From the NCBI RefSeq assembly GCF_007293315.1, contig NZ_VLXZ01000009.1:1-64000 (forward strand): a stretch of DNA of 64,000 nt, written 5' to 3'. The notes under the pieces were generated by a model, which saw only the letters and a list, made by a program, of their open reading frames with translations, did not search any database and was not told where the DNA came from. This document shows, piece after piece, positions 1 through 8,995 of the stretch. Every line of letters starts with the position of its first letter. Within the stretch, counting starts at the first letter, position 1. Source of the DNA: Alkalicoccobacillus porphyridii. Lineage in GTDB: Bacteria; Bacillota; Bacilli; Bacillales; Bacillaceae_D. The position numbers were made by a program, and so were the translations under genes.

Positions 1-31
1 AATTCCTCACTATATTTACTCATATAAAAAC

Positions 32-69
32 ACCCCAAACGTTAGATTTGTCCTCTAACTTTTGGGGTG
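32..69 (-). terminator. Intrinsic terminator, minus-strand polarity
   Basis: Inverted repeat with arms CACCCCAAA and TTTGGGGTG plus an inner GTTAGA/TCTAAC stem. On the minus strand the hairpin is followed by a T-run (plus-strand AAAAA just left of it), so it would stop leftward transcription. No convincing gene feeds into it inside the window. Confidence 0.6.
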
Positions 70-80
70 CACCACCTTTT

Positions 81-190
81 CGCGCATTTTCGTTTTTATC
101 GCGCACTGGCTTGATATTTCCGCGCATGATCCGATGTTTTTCGCGCATTTTAATTTTTATCGCGCGTCCCCGATCTATTTCGCGCATTTT
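81..190. repeat. Short-period repeat array 1 (CGCGCA core, about 20 bp)
   Basis: Six units with the core CGCGCA (one is CGCGCG) begin at 81, 100, 121, 142, 161 and 181, a spacing of 19-21 bp. Between cores the sequence is AT-rich and variable (for example TTTTCGTTTTTAT). It is too short-period and too degenerate to be a CRISPR array. It is one of three sequence-unrelated arrays in this window with the same period of about 20 bp. Confidence 0.75.
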
Positions 191-395
191 CCATCCGTGG
201 GGTAAGGATGGTGACTGGATTGGCTAAGCTTACCGACTTGCGCAATCGAGTGTAGATCGTCTTCCGAGGTATTCTCTGCACTTTGCGATGGATTCACTTT
301 CCACCCGATGTATCTACCTCTCATCCCGATATTCCTTGTGACAAGAGCGACCTTGTTCATTTTTCACGTCACTAAACTATTATATTTAAGGTAAA

Positions 396-520
396 ACGTC
401 TTCTTTTCAGTTACCTCGATGAAAAGGTTCATTGAGCTAAATCGACGTAGTCGGGTTAGCTCAGGTACCTCCCCGCGGAAAGCGTGCCCCCATTTTCGGG
501 AGCGGCAGCCGAAGAAACCA
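396..520 (+). repeat. Dispersed repeat module B, copy 1
   Basis: Shares extended similarity with 20695-20800 (plus) and with the reverse complements of 27490-27600 and 33945-34050. Conserved parts are CCTCGATGA..AGGTTCA, a hairpin with arms GAGCTAA (434-440) and TTAGCTC (456-462) enclosing CGAC/GTCG, and a G+C-rich tail GCGTGCCCC..GGGAGCGGCAGCCG. No coding potential is evident. This copy has no module A nearby, but it sits next to an E-type terminator hairpin, as copy 2 does. Confidence 0.75.
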
Positions 521-586
521 TACTCAGATACCCTCCCATTCCTTTATCGACGCAAGCGAAGTGTACTTTTGGAACGACAACATAAA

Positions 587-632
587 AAAAGCTGAACAAT
601 GGAATGGATTTACTCCAACATTGTCAGCTTTT
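587..632. terminator. Bidirectional terminator, repeat family E copy 1
   Basis: Arms AAAAGCTGA and TCAGCTTTT with an inner CAATG/CATTG stem and a loop ending in ACTCCAA. It lies downstream of the minus-strand 659-2165 operon and would terminate it. The same hairpin and loop recur at 20823-20870 downstream of recD2, again beside a module B repeat. Confidence 0.8.
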
Positions 633-658
633 CTATTTAGTCTCAGGCTTTATATAAA

Positions 659-1120
659 TCAATTCGTCTGATGAGTCTGAATTAATCTTTTTAGTCTGTT
701 ATTATCAACTACAACGTATAAATTAATAAGCAGAGCCATCACTACAACCATACCAATAAATATAGGATACGGTGTAGTAGAAAATGGATTCCCTCCTCCT
801 ATGATTGCACTAATAAGATAGAGCCCGCCTAATATAAACCATCCGTAAATGGAAAAAATATGACGATCCCACTTCTTCCATTCTGATTTACCAAGCTTCC
901 TCTGTTTGTACTGGAGAATTTGCTTGGACCAATTAGTAAGAAAGAATTGAAAATGATGCTTAAGAAGTTGATTCACTCCAACTATAATTAGTAAAATACC
1001 CACCAACGCATGAAAATGCCATTCAAAAGGTCCAATCATTACTAAAGATAGTATAGCAAAGCAAATAAAAAGATAAGCGTTAACCAAAATTAACTTTCTA
1101 CTTATTAATTGCCTTGGCAT
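659..1120 (-). CDS. Hypothetical four-pass membrane protein
   Basis: A 153-aa protein with about four hydrophobic segments (roughly residues 12-30, 36-52, 93-112 and 118-136), a basic N-terminus (MPRQLISRK) and a basic cytoplasmic stretch in the middle (KQRKLGKSEWKKWDRH). I do not recognise the family. The start at 1120 is chosen because AAGGAG lies 9-10 nt upstream; a longer reading from 1156 would overlap the preceding gene and lacks a site. It is the second gene of a two-gene minus-strand unit, 13 bp after the kinase-like gene, and ends before the E-type terminator at 587-632. Confidence 0.7.
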   Translation of the reverse strand: MPRQLISRKLILVNAYLFICFAILSLVMIGPFEWHFHALVGILLIIVGVNQLLKHHFQFFLTNWSKQILQYKQRKLGKSEWKKWDRHIFSIYGWFILGGLYLISAIIGGGNPFSTTPYPIFIGMVVVMALLINLYVVVDNNRLKRLIQTHQTN

Positions 1121-1133
1121 AAAAAACCGCTCC

Positions 1134-2165
1134 TTATTTAATGTTATTCCATACATTAGTATCCTTTACCCGATCATCCATTTCCAAAACAGATGCCCTT
1201 ATTTTTTCCAAAAAATTTTCAGATAGATGAACAATCGGTTTCTGATGTAAGATCTCTTTTTTCATCTTTTCGAGTATAGGTTGTAGACTATTTTTCATTT
1301 CATTTGATAGGTTCAACTGTAAGTATACATACGAGTACAAATGACGGTATGACAAAAATTTAGGAAGCTGCTCCTTCCAATCGCCAAATTGATCAAGAGA
1401 TACATGTTCGGATTCATAGCCACGAAAAAAATGAGGTAAAAATTCTAAAAGAAAGTCTAATTTATTAGCTTTTGTTTTGATCACTTGAACGGCATGATAA
1501 ATAGAAACAGCAAGATCATAAAAGAAATGACTATACTGTGCATCATCAAAATCTATTGGAATGACCTGTTGTCTATGAATGAAAAAGTTCTCATGATGAT
1601 AGTCATTATGAGTAATGCCAAATGTTTTTGTTGAAATTGGCAGTGATGCTGAATAGTCAACCATCTCTTGAAATTGCTGGAGCACTGATTGATCAAAATC
1701 GTCATGTGAAAATTGGACCAAAGGATTGGTGCTCCAATGGGGTAATTCAAATTCCTCATCAGGTGGGTTAAACGTTGAAGCCACTGCGTGCATCTTTCCA
1801 AGTGACTGTCCCCATAAGTAGTATAATTGCTTGTTCCATTGTTCTGGATGAACAATGGAGCCCTTCACCTTAGAAAAGGCCACAAAGTAGTATTTTTCAG
1901 ATCCGGCTTCTCTCTCTAAAATAGGTTTTTCATCCTGCGTCATGATATGTAAAGGTAACAACATTCCTTTCTCTCTTAAAGCTTGCATCCATACATTTTT
2001 GGAGTGTAACTGCCTATAAGAGATTTGGTCAGCTCTATATGCTTTTAGTACAAGCTCTGTTTGACCCTGTTGTAATAAATATACTTGATTCGTGAATCCT
2101 CCCAAGCATTTTATTAGCTCTGCTCCATAGCAAGAAGCTGCGTCTTTGATTACTTTTTCTTTCAA
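1134..2165 (-). CDS. APH-type phosphotransferase (kinase-like fold)
   Basis: 343 aa of the aminoglycoside phosphotransferase / choline kinase-like superfamily. The catalytic loop is visible as GITHNDYHHENFF (HxD plus the downstream Asn) and the metal-binding motif as PIDFDDAQ, the usual order for this fold. The N-terminal lobe (LGGFTNQVYLL, then LVLKAY) carries the nucleotide loop and Lys. The substrate cannot be predicted; homoserine-kinase-II-like and sugar or cell-wall substrates are all possible. Translation starts at TTG, with a GGGGGAG site about 6 nt upstream. Probably co-transcribed with the membrane protein that follows. Confidence 0.8.
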   Translation of the reverse strand: MKEKVIKDAASCYGAELIKCLGGFTNQVYLLQQGQTELVLKAYRADQISYRQLHSKNVWMQALREKGMLLPLHIMTQDEKPILEREAGSEKYYFVAFSKVKGSIVHPEQWNKQLYYLWGQSLGKMHAVASTFNPPDEEFELPHWSTNPLVQFSHDDFDQSVLQQFQEMVDYSASLPISTKTFGITHNDYHHENFFIHRQQVIPIDFDDAQYSHFFYDLAVSIYHAVQVIKTKANKLDFLLEFLPHFFRGYESEHVSLDQFGDWKEQLPKFLSYRHLYSYVYLQLNLSNEMKNSLQPILEKMKKEILHQKPIVHLSENFLEKIRASVLEMDDRVKDTNVWNNIK

Positions 2166-2329
2166 GCGCTTCTCCCCCCCTACCCCATTATACGACCACT
2201 TTTAGCTTCGGTAGCAGGTTTTCGAAAAAAAAACGCGCATTGCGTTCTAAAAAAGTCATTCAACTCGACCATTATTAAAATTATCGCTATACTTAAAGGA
2301 AGATTTACTATATAAAGGAGATTGTTTAT

Positions 2330-3325
2330 ATGATGAAATTCATTGATAATTCAGGAATTACTGATCCAGAAATAAATTTAGCAATTGAGGAATACGCCTT
2401 AAAAAATCTGGACCCCAAGGATACATACCTACTTTTTTATGTCAATCGACCTTCAATTATTATTGGAAAAAATCAAAACACATATGAAGAAATTAACCTT
2501 GATTATGTTAAAGCACAGAACCTTTATGTCGTACGTCGCCTTTCAGGTGGAGGAGCTGTCTATCATGATGAAGGGAATCTAAATTTTAGTTTTATCACGG
2601 AGGATGATGGACACTCCTTTCATAATTTCAAAAAGTTCACAGAGCCCGTTGTTCAAGCCTTAGCTAAATTAGGGGTTACAGCTGAGCTTAGTGGACGAAA
2701 TGATATTCATGTAGGTGAGCGTAAGATTTCAGGGAATGCACAATTCACGACTAAGGGACGGATGTTCAGTCACGGAACACTAATGCTTGATTCTGAAGTT
2801 GAAAATGTTGTATCTGCACTCAATGTAAAGGATGAGAAGATTCGCTCAAAAGGAATTAAATCCATTCGTAGTCGTGTTGCTAATGTGAATGAATTTCTTG
2901 AACAGCCTATTCAAATGGATGAGTTTAAACAATTGCTTCTTCGTTTTATTTTTGATTCTGAGGATGGAGAAATCCCTACGTATCATCTAAGTGAAAAGGA
3001 TTGGGAAGGTATTCATGAGCTCTCTAAGCAACGCTATCAAAACTGGGATTGGAATTACGGAAAGTCACCAGCCTTTGATATTCAACGAAGCAAACGCTTT
3101 GCAGGTGGTAGTGTAGATGTTCGAATGAATGTACGACGTGGAACAATTGAATCAAGCAAAATTTACGGTGATTTCTTTGGAGTAAATGATGTAAGTGAAT
3201 TAGAGGACGTTCTTAACGGAACGAAGTATGACTATGCCGCATTAGAAGAAGCTCTTAAGGATGTAAACATCTCCTCCTATTTTGGTAAAGTAACAACGGA
3301 AGAATTTCTTGAATTGATCTATTAA
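2330..3325 (+). CDS. lplJ: Lipoate--protein ligase
   Basis: 331 aa, the same length as B. subtilis LplJ. It scavenges free lipoate by ATP-dependent adenylation and transfer to lipoyl domains of 2-oxo-acid dehydrogenases and GcvH. Visible motifs are the RRLSGGGAVYHDEGNLNFSF lipoyl-AMP binding loop and the family Lys in ERKISGNAQ. The C-terminal accessory domain (about 250-331) is present, so this is the complete ligase and not a LipL/LipM transferase. AAAGGAG lies 9 nt before the first of two consecutive ATGs. Monocistronic and divergent from the kinase-like gene. Confidence 0.93.
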   Translation: MMKFIDNSGITDPEINLAIEEYALKNLDPKDTYLLFYVNRPSIIIGKNQNTYEEINLDYVKAQNLYVVRRLSGGGAVYHDEGNLNFSFITEDDGHSFHNFKKFTEPVVQALAKLGVTAELSGRNDIHVGERKISGNAQFTTKGRMFSHGTLMLDSEVENVVSALNVKDEKIRSKGIKSIRSRVANVNEFLEQPIQMDEFKQLLLRFIFDSEDGEIPTYHLSEKDWEGIHELSKQRYQNWDWNYGKSPAFDIQRSKRFAGGSVDVRMNVRRGTIESSKIYGDFFGVNDVSELEDVLNGTKYDYAALEEALKDVNISSYFGKVTTEEFLELIY

Positions 3326-3334
3326 TAAAAAAGT

Positions 3335-3359
3335 TGGCGGTCCGCTAAGCGAACCGCCA
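3335..3359. other. Stem-loop downstream of lplJ
   Basis: Arms TGGCGGT and ACCGCCA with an inner GC/GC pair. There is no T-run on the lplJ (plus) side; a T-run follows only on the minus strand. As a classic terminator it would act on antisense transcription, or it may simply stabilise the lplJ 3' end. Confidence 0.5.
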
Positions 3360-3513
3360 CAATGGGGGAGAGTAGAGAGAACATTTTGGAAGCTAGGTCA
3401 ATGACCTTTCCTACGTCTTACTTTAAATGAATTCATTCGAAGTTACAGTTTTTTTGTCATAAATTCTCACACCTTTTCTTCAAATATGAAAAAAGGCATT
3501 AGAAAGGACTGTT

Positions 3514-4131
3514 ATGAAAGATATAAATCGAATTCAAACCATTTTAGAAAACCATACTCCATCCAACCATCATCATGCTGCTGTTATGTTACCTCTAATG
3601 TACGATGAACATAATAATCTGTCTCTATTATTTCAGGTTCGTTCTACAACCTTACGAAGCCAGCCAGGTGAAATATGTTTTCCAGGCGGTCGAATGGATA
3701 AAGAAGACATTAGTCCCGAGTATACAGCCGTAAGAGAGCTCTGCGAAGAATTAGGGGTAACAGCCCAGGATGTGAGCGTGTTATCTGCATTGGAACCCCG
3801 TATGAGTCCAAGAAGGGGAGCTGTTTATCCGTTTGTGTGCCATCTTTTACATCCTGAAAAACTCTCACCCAATCAAGATGAGGTCTCGTCTATTTTTACC
3901 ATTCCATTAGACTTTCTGTTAGAGAATAAACACCACGAGTACCAGTCCGCTTTGCGGTTATCCTTCGCAGAGGATTTTCCGGTGAAGCAAATTGCAAACA
4001 GCGCTGCCTATACGAATCAGAGCTTTACTCGGACTGAATACGTATTTCAATATAAGGAACATACTGTTTGGGGACTAACTGCTCAGATTTTAGTTGATTT
4101 TATTGATATTTTAAAAAAGAACTCGGTCTAG
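3514..4131 (+). CDS. Nudix hydrolase, coenzyme A pyrophosphatase type
   Basis: 205 aa. The CoA-diphosphatase signature LRSQPGEICFPGGRMD leads directly into the Nudix box (GGRMDKED...AVRELCEELG, with catalytic glutamates RELCEELG). The family (YeaB/NudL-like) hydrolyses CoA and its derivatives to 4'-phosphopantetheine plus 3',5'-ADP with Mg or Mn. AAAGGA precedes the ATG. It stands alone and ends at the shared bidirectional terminator 4174-4211. Confidence 0.88.
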   Translation: MKDINRIQTILENHTPSNHHHAAVMLPLMYDEHNNLSLLFQVRSTTLRSQPGEICFPGGRMDKEDISPEYTAVRELCEELGVTAQDVSVLSALEPRMSPRRGAVYPFVCHLLHPEKLSPNQDEVSSIFTIPLDFLLENKHHEYQSALRLSFAEDFPVKQIANSAAYTNQSFTRTEYVFQYKEHTVWGLTAQILVDFIDILKKNSV

Positions 4132-4173
4132 AATTCATCCTATAAAGATTTCTCACTATCAAGAACCATGCAA

Positions 4174-4211
4174 AAAGCAGCGCAAACATTAGAAAATGTT
4201 TGCGCTGCTTT
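4174..4211. terminator. Bidirectional terminator between Nudix gene and yrhC
   Basis: A perfect 17-bp stem: AAAGCAGCGCAAACATT, loop AGAA, then the exact complement. Poly-A and poly-T flanks give termination in both directions for the convergent genes. Confidence 0.92.
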
Positions 4212-4245
4212 ACTTTATCGTTCGGTCTATCTATCTATTTAACAC

Positions 4246-4485
4246 TTATTCATCCTCATATAACAGGCGTGTGGCTTTTGCAGCTAATCGGTTATAGACG
4301 ATTGCAATGAAAAGCGCAACACAAATTGCTGGGATCATAAACTCTGGTGGTCTTGTCGTTTGTGCCCAGCTCTCTGGTATCACTAATCCTACGTATAAAA
4401 AGGCAGCTAATGACCACAGAACAAAACTAAATCGACGATAGTCCTCTTGTTTGCCAAGTAGATTCTTCTCTCTATTACTCTCCAC
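4246..4485 (-). CDS. yrhC: YrhC family small membrane protein
   Basis: 79 aa with two hydrophobic segments (about 20-40 and 48-66) between charged ends, matching the YrhC family in length and in its position downstream of mtnN. In B. subtilis yrhC closes the yrrT-mtnN-mccAB-yrhC methionine-to-cysteine operon; the mcc genes are not here. The start is set at GTG 4485 because AGGGAGG lies 8 nt upstream; the longer TTG reading (4509) has no site. The molecular function is unknown. Confidence 0.75.
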   Translation of the reverse strand: MESNREKNLLGKQEDYRRFSFVLWSLAAFLYVGLVIPESWAQTTRPPEFMIPAICVALFIAIVYNRLAAKATRLLYEDE

Positions 4486-4571
4486 GAAATCAGCCTCCCT
4501 CACTACCAATCATTCTATCATCCTTTTTAGCAAATAAATGATGTAATAGTAGGATGCGAAGGAAAATGTTT

Positions 4572-5270
4572 CTATTTTGATTTTAAATCTTCAAGCATTA
4601 ATAATACCTGCTTCGCTGAATTGACTGAGGCAGTCTCAAGAAATTGATCGTATGACATCTTAGCATCACTGCCTGCAATATCTGATAATGCACGTATAAT
4701 GACAAATGGAACGGCAAATTGCTGACATACTTGGGCAATAGCACCTGCTTCCATTTCTGCACAGTAGGGTTCATTAAATAATTGCTTTATCTCTTCTACT
4801 CTTGCTTCGTCACTCATAAACGAATCACCAGAGACAATCAAGCCTTTTTCAGAGTGAATGCCTACGTTCTCGGCTGCATCCGCTGCGACTTTAATTAGGG
4901 TAGCATCTGGCTGATAGAATGCAGGCATTTGTGGCACCTGTCCGTACTCATATCCAAAGACAGTAGCATCAACGTCGTGATAACGTACTTCTGTAGAAAT
5001 AACGATATCACCGACAGATAGAGATTGATAGAATCCACCTGCCGAGCCGGTATTGATGATCCGGTCCGGTGAAAACAATTGAATAAGCAGAGTTGTTCCT
5101 ATGGCAGCATTTACTTTTCCTATACCTGATTTTAATAGGACTACCTTAACCCCATCAATAATCCCTTCGTGGAACTCGCAGCCTGCAATTGACAGATCCT
5201 TTCGATTCGTCAATTTTTCACGTAATAAAACGACTTCTTCTTCCATTGCACCAATAATTCCAATAACCAC
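4572..5270 (-). CDS. mtnN: 5'-methylthioadenosine/S-adenosylhomocysteine nucleosidase
   Basis: 232 aa, full length. It cleaves adenine from MTA, SAH and 5'-deoxyadenosine, detoxifying SAM by-products and feeding methionine salvage. The nucleosidase motifs are clear: GAMEEEV at the N-terminus (catalytic Glu), NTGSAGG phosphate-side loop, [13 protein letters not shown] ribose-binding Glu, and the catalytic Asp in RALSDIAG. Start codon GTG with AAAGGG upstream. Followed by yrhC. Confidence 0.95.
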   Translation of the reverse strand: MVIGIIGAMEEEVVLLREKLTNRKDLSIAGCEFHEGIIDGVKVVLLKSGIGKVNAAIGTTLLIQLFSPDRIINTGSAGGFYQSLSVGDIVISTEVRYHDVDATVFGYEYGQVPQMPAFYQPDATLIKVAADAAENVGIHSEKGLIVSGDSFMSDEARVEEIKQLFNEPYCAEMEAGAIAQVCQQFAVPFVIIRALSDIAGSDAKMSYDQFLETASVNSAKQVLLMLEDLKSK

Positions 5271-5334
5271 GTAAAACGCCCTTTCTATTTAACATATCTC
5301 CATTAGTATACACCATTCTAATGGGATAACGGTA

Positions 5335-6162
5335 TTAGGCTTTTTTACGGGTGGTTGATTTACGTTTGACTGCAGCTTTTCTTTTTGGTTTTGTTCTCTC
5401 CAATGATTCCTGTAGGGCAGCTGTTAAGTCGGTTACGTTTGTGGCAGCTGGTTTTTTGCTTGATGCTGTAACTGTTGTATCTCCTGTTTTCTTTTTTTCA
5501 ATTAACGAGAGAAGATCCTCTCTATATTCATCGTGATAGGCTGCGGGGTCAAAGCTCGTTGTTAATTGGTCGATCAGCATGAGGGCTGTTTTTAATTGCT
5601 TGCTATCCACTTGATGCTCTGCAGGGATTGAGGGAACATCCTCCACGCTGCGCACTTCATCTGGAAAATGGATGGTTTCCATTAGAAGACACTTTTGATA
5701 AACACGTACGATAGCTAGCTGTTCTTTTGATCGAATAATAATCTTGGCAACTCCAATCTTCCCAGATTGCTCTAACGCTTGATGTAAAAGAGAATAGGCT
5801 TTATTCCCTCCTTCACCCGGTGCCAGAAAGTAGCTTCGTTCAAAATAGATAGGGTCAATCTCTTCAAGCTTTACAAAATCAAGAATTTCTACTGCTTTAT
5901 CTTCATTTTCTTTTTTTAGTTGATCCAACTCTTCTTTGTCTAAAACCACGAACTTATCTTTGCTATATTCGTATGCTTTTACAATATCCTCTGCTTTTAC
6001 TTCCTCCTCACAATTAGGACAATGCTTTTGATACGAAATAGGCGTGTGACATTTTTTGTGAAGCTGACGTAACTTAATATCTTTGTTCTCCGTTGCTGTA
6101 TGAAGCTTAACAGGGATACTAACTAAACCAAAGCTAATGCTTCCTTTCCAAACTGTATGCAT
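5335..6162 (-). CDS. ku: Ku homodimeric DNA end-binding protein
   Basis: 275 aa. The start MHTVWKGSISFGLVSIPVKL is the canonical bacterial Ku N-terminus, and GAGGAG lies 9 nt upstream of ATG 6162, so the longer reading from 6243 is rejected. Ku binds DNA ends and recruits LigD for non-homologous end joining, important in spores and stationary phase. The conserved core reaches about residue 215; a Lys/Arg-rich tail (KPKRKAAVKRKSTTRKKA) matches the basic C-terminal extension that aids DNA binding and LigD contact. Divergent from ligD across 109 bp. Confidence 0.94.
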   Translation of the reverse strand: MHTVWKGSISFGLVSIPVKLHTATENKDIKLRQLHKKCHTPISYQKHCPNCEEEVKAEDIVKAYEYSKDKFVVLDKEELDQLKKENEDKAVEILDFVKLEEIDPIYFERSYFLAPGEGGNKAYSLLHQALEQSGKIGVAKIIIRSKEQLAIVRVYQKCLLMETIHFPDEVRSVEDVPSIPAEHQVDSKQLKTALMLIDQLTTSFDPAAYHDEYREDLLSLIEKKKTGDTTVTASSKKPAATNVTDLTAALQESLERTKPKRKAAVKRKSTTRKKA

Positions 6163-6271
6163 TTCGTCGAGCTCCTCGCATTTTTTCTTCTTAATGTGAG
6201 GCGTTATAAAGGATTCTATGTATAGAAAAACAAAACGACGCAAAAATTACGATTAGATGAGGAGGATTTGT

Positions 6272-8086
6272 ATGAACGTTTCGCCCATGCTTATGACACT
6301 TACGCATTCTCTGCCAACAACAAGCGACTGGTTATATGAACCCAAGTATGATGGCTTCCGCTGTTTAGTCACATGGTCTAAAGATAACGTCTTGTTGCAA
6401 AGTCGAAGAGGCAAGGACTTGTCCGCCTCATTCCCTGAAATTGTTGATTGGTTAAAGAGGCATCCTCCAAAGCACTCAGTTGTACTTGATACGGAGCTTG
6501 TTTGTTTAAGCTCAGAATTACATAGTCGCTTCTCGAAAGTGCAAAAGCGTTCTCGTCTGAAAAAACAGGCAACGATCGAGTACTATGCAGAGCAATTCCC
6601 ATGTCAGCTAATGGTGTTTGATTTGCTTTTATCAGATCGAACAAAACTGACCGAGCTCCCTCTTAGTGAACGCAAGAAAAAATTGGCTGATTTCTTTCAA
6701 CATATTCATTTGTATTCACACACCTCCTCCCCATTACAACTTATAAACGTTTACCAAGAAATAGATCCGTTATTAAAAGAGCTTTATTTCCAACAGGGAG
6801 AAGGGATTGTCGCTAAGCGCAAGAGTAGTTTGTGGCAGCCTGATGTTCGTACGAAACAATGGTTAAAATGGAAGCTCAAACGCCCGAGTAAGGTCCTTTT
6901 AAGAGATTATGATCATACCAATGGCTATTTTACGGGTTATGTCTATAAAGAGAATGAATTAATTGAAGTGGTTAGTGTCTCCCATGGATTTTCAACTGAG
7001 CAACGCACCGCCCTAATTGATCTGTTCAAAAAAAATGGTAAGAAAAAGACAAATGATCATTGGCAGTTGCCAGCAAGTATCTGTGCAGAAGTGGCATCTA
7101 TTGGCTTCCACGACGGCAAGCTTCGTGAGCCTGAATTTTCTCATTTCTTACTTGAAACCCATCCAGATATGTGTACATTAAATAAATTACGTAGCGACCT
7201 CAGCTTTCCATCTGATTATGTTGATATCACGCATCCAGATAAGCCCATTCTGCCTCTTATAAATAAAGCTGATTATCTCTACTATTTACAGACCATCACA
7301 CCACACCTGCTTCCATTTTTGCAGGATCGATTATTAACGGTTATTCGCTATCCACACGGTAATCAGGGAGAACGATTCTATCAAAAAAACAAACCTGAGT
7401 ATGCACCATCCTATGTTCAGTCGACGTTTTTTGAAGGCACACACTATATTCTTTGCAATGAAATGCAAAGTCTACTATGGCTCGGAAACCAATTAGCGTT
7501 AGAATTTCATGTCCCTTTTCAAAAGCATTCACACACAGGTCCAAGTGAAATTGTGATTGATCTAGATCCACCCTCTGCATCCGATTTTCAAGCCGCAGTA
7601 CAAGCGGCCAAGCTTGCAAAAGCGGCACTAGACTATTTTCAATTAACGTCTTTTGTAAAAACCTCAGGAGGCAAAGGGCTACAGCTGTATATCCCTCTGC
7701 CCCCCAATCGTTTCTCTTATAAGCAGACAAGAGTTTTCACTCTTTTTCTCTGTCGCTTTCTTACAGAGCAGTATCCTGACTCTTTTACATTAGAACGGTT
7801 AAAGAAAAATCGGAAAGGAAAGCTGTACCTAGATTACCTTCAGCACGATAAAGGAAAAACAATCATAGCTCCTTATTCAGTTAGAGGAGAAACGGGGTAT
7901 GTCGCTACACCTCTTGAATGGGCAGAGCTTACTGAGGAACTGGCTCCCTCCCAATTTACGATCAGTAGTGTTTTAGAGAGATTAGAAAAACAAAAGGATC
8001 CATTTAGAGATTACGATATGGCCCGTGTTAAACAGCCTTTCTCTGAATCATTAAAAGCCATACAGAAGCAAACCTTAATTGAGTAA
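6272..8086 (+). CDS. ligD: ATP-dependent DNA ligase/polymerase LigD
   Basis: 604 aa with the Bacillus domain order. The ATP-dependent ligase comes first: adenylation lysine K25 in EPKYDGFRC, then motif GEGIVAKR and WLKWK. The archaeo-eukaryotic primase-like polymerase domain follows from about residue 320, with catalytic acidic pair IVIDLDPP and TSGGKGLQLYIPL. The 3'-phosphoesterase domain of the mycobacterial and Pseudomonas enzymes is absent, as in B. subtilis. GAGGAGG precedes ATG 6272; the ATG at 6257 overlaps that site and is not the start. Works with the adjacent Ku. Confidence 0.93.
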   Translation: MNVSPMLMTLTHSLPTTSDWLYEPKYDGFRCLVTWSKDNVLLQSRRGKDLSASFPEIVDWLKRHPPKHSVVLDTELVCLSSELHSRFSKVQKRSRLKKQATIEYYAEQFPCQLMVFDLLLSDRTKLTELPLSERKKKLADFFQHIHLYSHTSSPLQLINVYQEIDPLLKELYFQQGEGIVAKRKSSLWQPDVRTKQWLKWKLKRPSKVLLRDYDHTNGYFTGYVYKENELIEVVSVSHGFSTEQRTALIDLFKKNGKKKTNDHWQLPASICAEVASIGFHDGKLREPEFSHFLLETHPDMCTLNKLRSDLSFPSDYVDITHPDKPILPLINKADYLYYLQTITPHLLPFLQDRLLTVIRYPHGNQGERFYQKNKPEYAPSYVQSTFFEGTHYILCNEMQSLLWLGNQLALEFHVPFQKHSHTGPSEIVIDLDPPSASDFQAAVQAAKLAKAALDYFQLTSFVKTSGGKGLQLYIPLPPNRFSYKQTRVFTLFLCRFLTEQYPDSFTLERLKKNRKGKLYLDYLQHDKGKTIIAPYSVRGETGYVATPLEWAELTEELAPSQFTISSVLERLEKQKDPFRDYDMARVKQPFSESLKAIQKQTLIE

Positions 8087-8092
8087 GCATAC

Positions 8093-8131
8093 AAAAACCC
8101 GGGCTTCATCTAAAGGATGACCCGGGCTTTT
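8093..8131. terminator. Terminator between ligD and yrrS
   Basis: Arms AAAACCCGGGC and CCCGGGCTTTT with an inner CATC/GATG helix and small bulges, flanked by A and T runs. It can serve both convergent genes. Confidence 0.8.
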
Positions 8132-8148
8132 GCAGTGTTATTTACGTT

Positions 8149-8814
8149 TTATCGATATGGGTTACTATCAAGCTGTTCCATAGAAACAGCCTGCCAGCCT
8201 TGTCCATCCTGCCATTCAATTCTTACACGGTAAGGAGTCCCCATTGTGTCACTATCACTAAATGTTCCCACAGCAGAGGTTGGGGAACCACCGTTTTCAA
8301 GTCTCCAAAGTGTCATTTCCGAAGAAGAGACGCCTGTCGCAGATTCTAATGCTGTAACCATCTCATTCCAGTTCTGACTACCTTGGGTGAAGTCAGGAGA
8401 AAATTCACCTGTTTGCTGCGTACCTACAGGCTCCCATTCGCCGTCCTCTTGGCTATCCTCTTCGTTTTCAGCTTCATCTTCATCCGTTTGTTGCTCATCA
8501 TCTGTCTCGTCATCTTCGTCTTCTACTCTTGCACTGGAATCCGATTCAGAATCTTGAGCTGGGTCATCCTCTTCAACGGCTTCATTTGAGTCTGATTCAT
8601 CCCCACCTGTAGCTGGATCACTTACAGAACCAGTGGACTGACCGTTATTATTTGTTGATTGCTCCTGAGGTGTTGTGTTCGCGGTCTCATCATTATCAGA
8701 GAATATAATTTGTAGACCAACTCCTACGATCAGAACAAGCACTACCCCAATTGCTATATTTAAAAAACGACTCATTTTTTTACGTCTTCGGCTTTCATAT
8801 CGTTGCCCTTGCAT
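8149..8814 (-). CDS. yrrS: YrrS family acidic membrane-anchored protein
   Basis: About 221 aa: basic cytoplasmic N-terminus (RYESRRRKK), one transmembrane helix (about 17-37), then a long Asp/Glu/Ser/Thr/Gln-rich linker (about 40-130) and a C-terminal globular domain of about 85 residues (YrrS/DUF1510). The acidic linker should lie outside the membrane. B. subtilis yrrS is next to greA, as here. TTG 8838 is an alternative start with an equally good site (AAGGG 6 nt away); ATG 8814 resembles the family N-terminus better. Function is not established. Confidence 0.82.
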   Translation of the reverse strand: MQGQRYESRRRKKMSRFLNIAIGVVLVLIVGVGLQIIFSDNDETANTTPQEQSTNNNGQSTGSVSDPATGGDESDSNEAVEEDDPAQDSESDSSARVEDEDDETDDEQQTDEDEAENEEDSQEDGEWEPVGTQQTGEFSPDFTQGSQNWNEMVTALESATGVSSSEMTLWRLENGGSPTSAVGTFSDSDTMGTPYRVRIEWQDGQGWQAVSMEQLDSNPYR

Positions 8815-8995
8815 AACTCTATCATCCCTTCTTGCCAAATGTATCCCTTATTATACATAGGATTATCAGAAATAAAAAGGAACCTTCTTCCCTATTATAT
8901 CTTCTTAGACTGGAAGATCAACAAAGAACCATAAATCCAAGTAGTAAATAAGAACGAGAGAAAAAACGAGACTGTGAAAGAAAGACCTAGCTACA

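Noticed and set aside
175-360. 61-codon minus-strand frame next to array 1
   Set aside because: No clear ribosome-binding site, no recognisable family, and its last codons run into the first repeat unit. Mentioned only in connection with the arrays.
6163-6243. N-terminal extension of Ku from 6243
   Set aside because: The canonical Ku start MHTVWKGS and its GAGGAG site are at 6162; the extension overlaps the divergent regulatory region.
7341-7730. 129-codon minus-strand ORF inside ligD
   Set aside because: Antisense shadow of a conserved coding region; no family, no ribosome-binding site.
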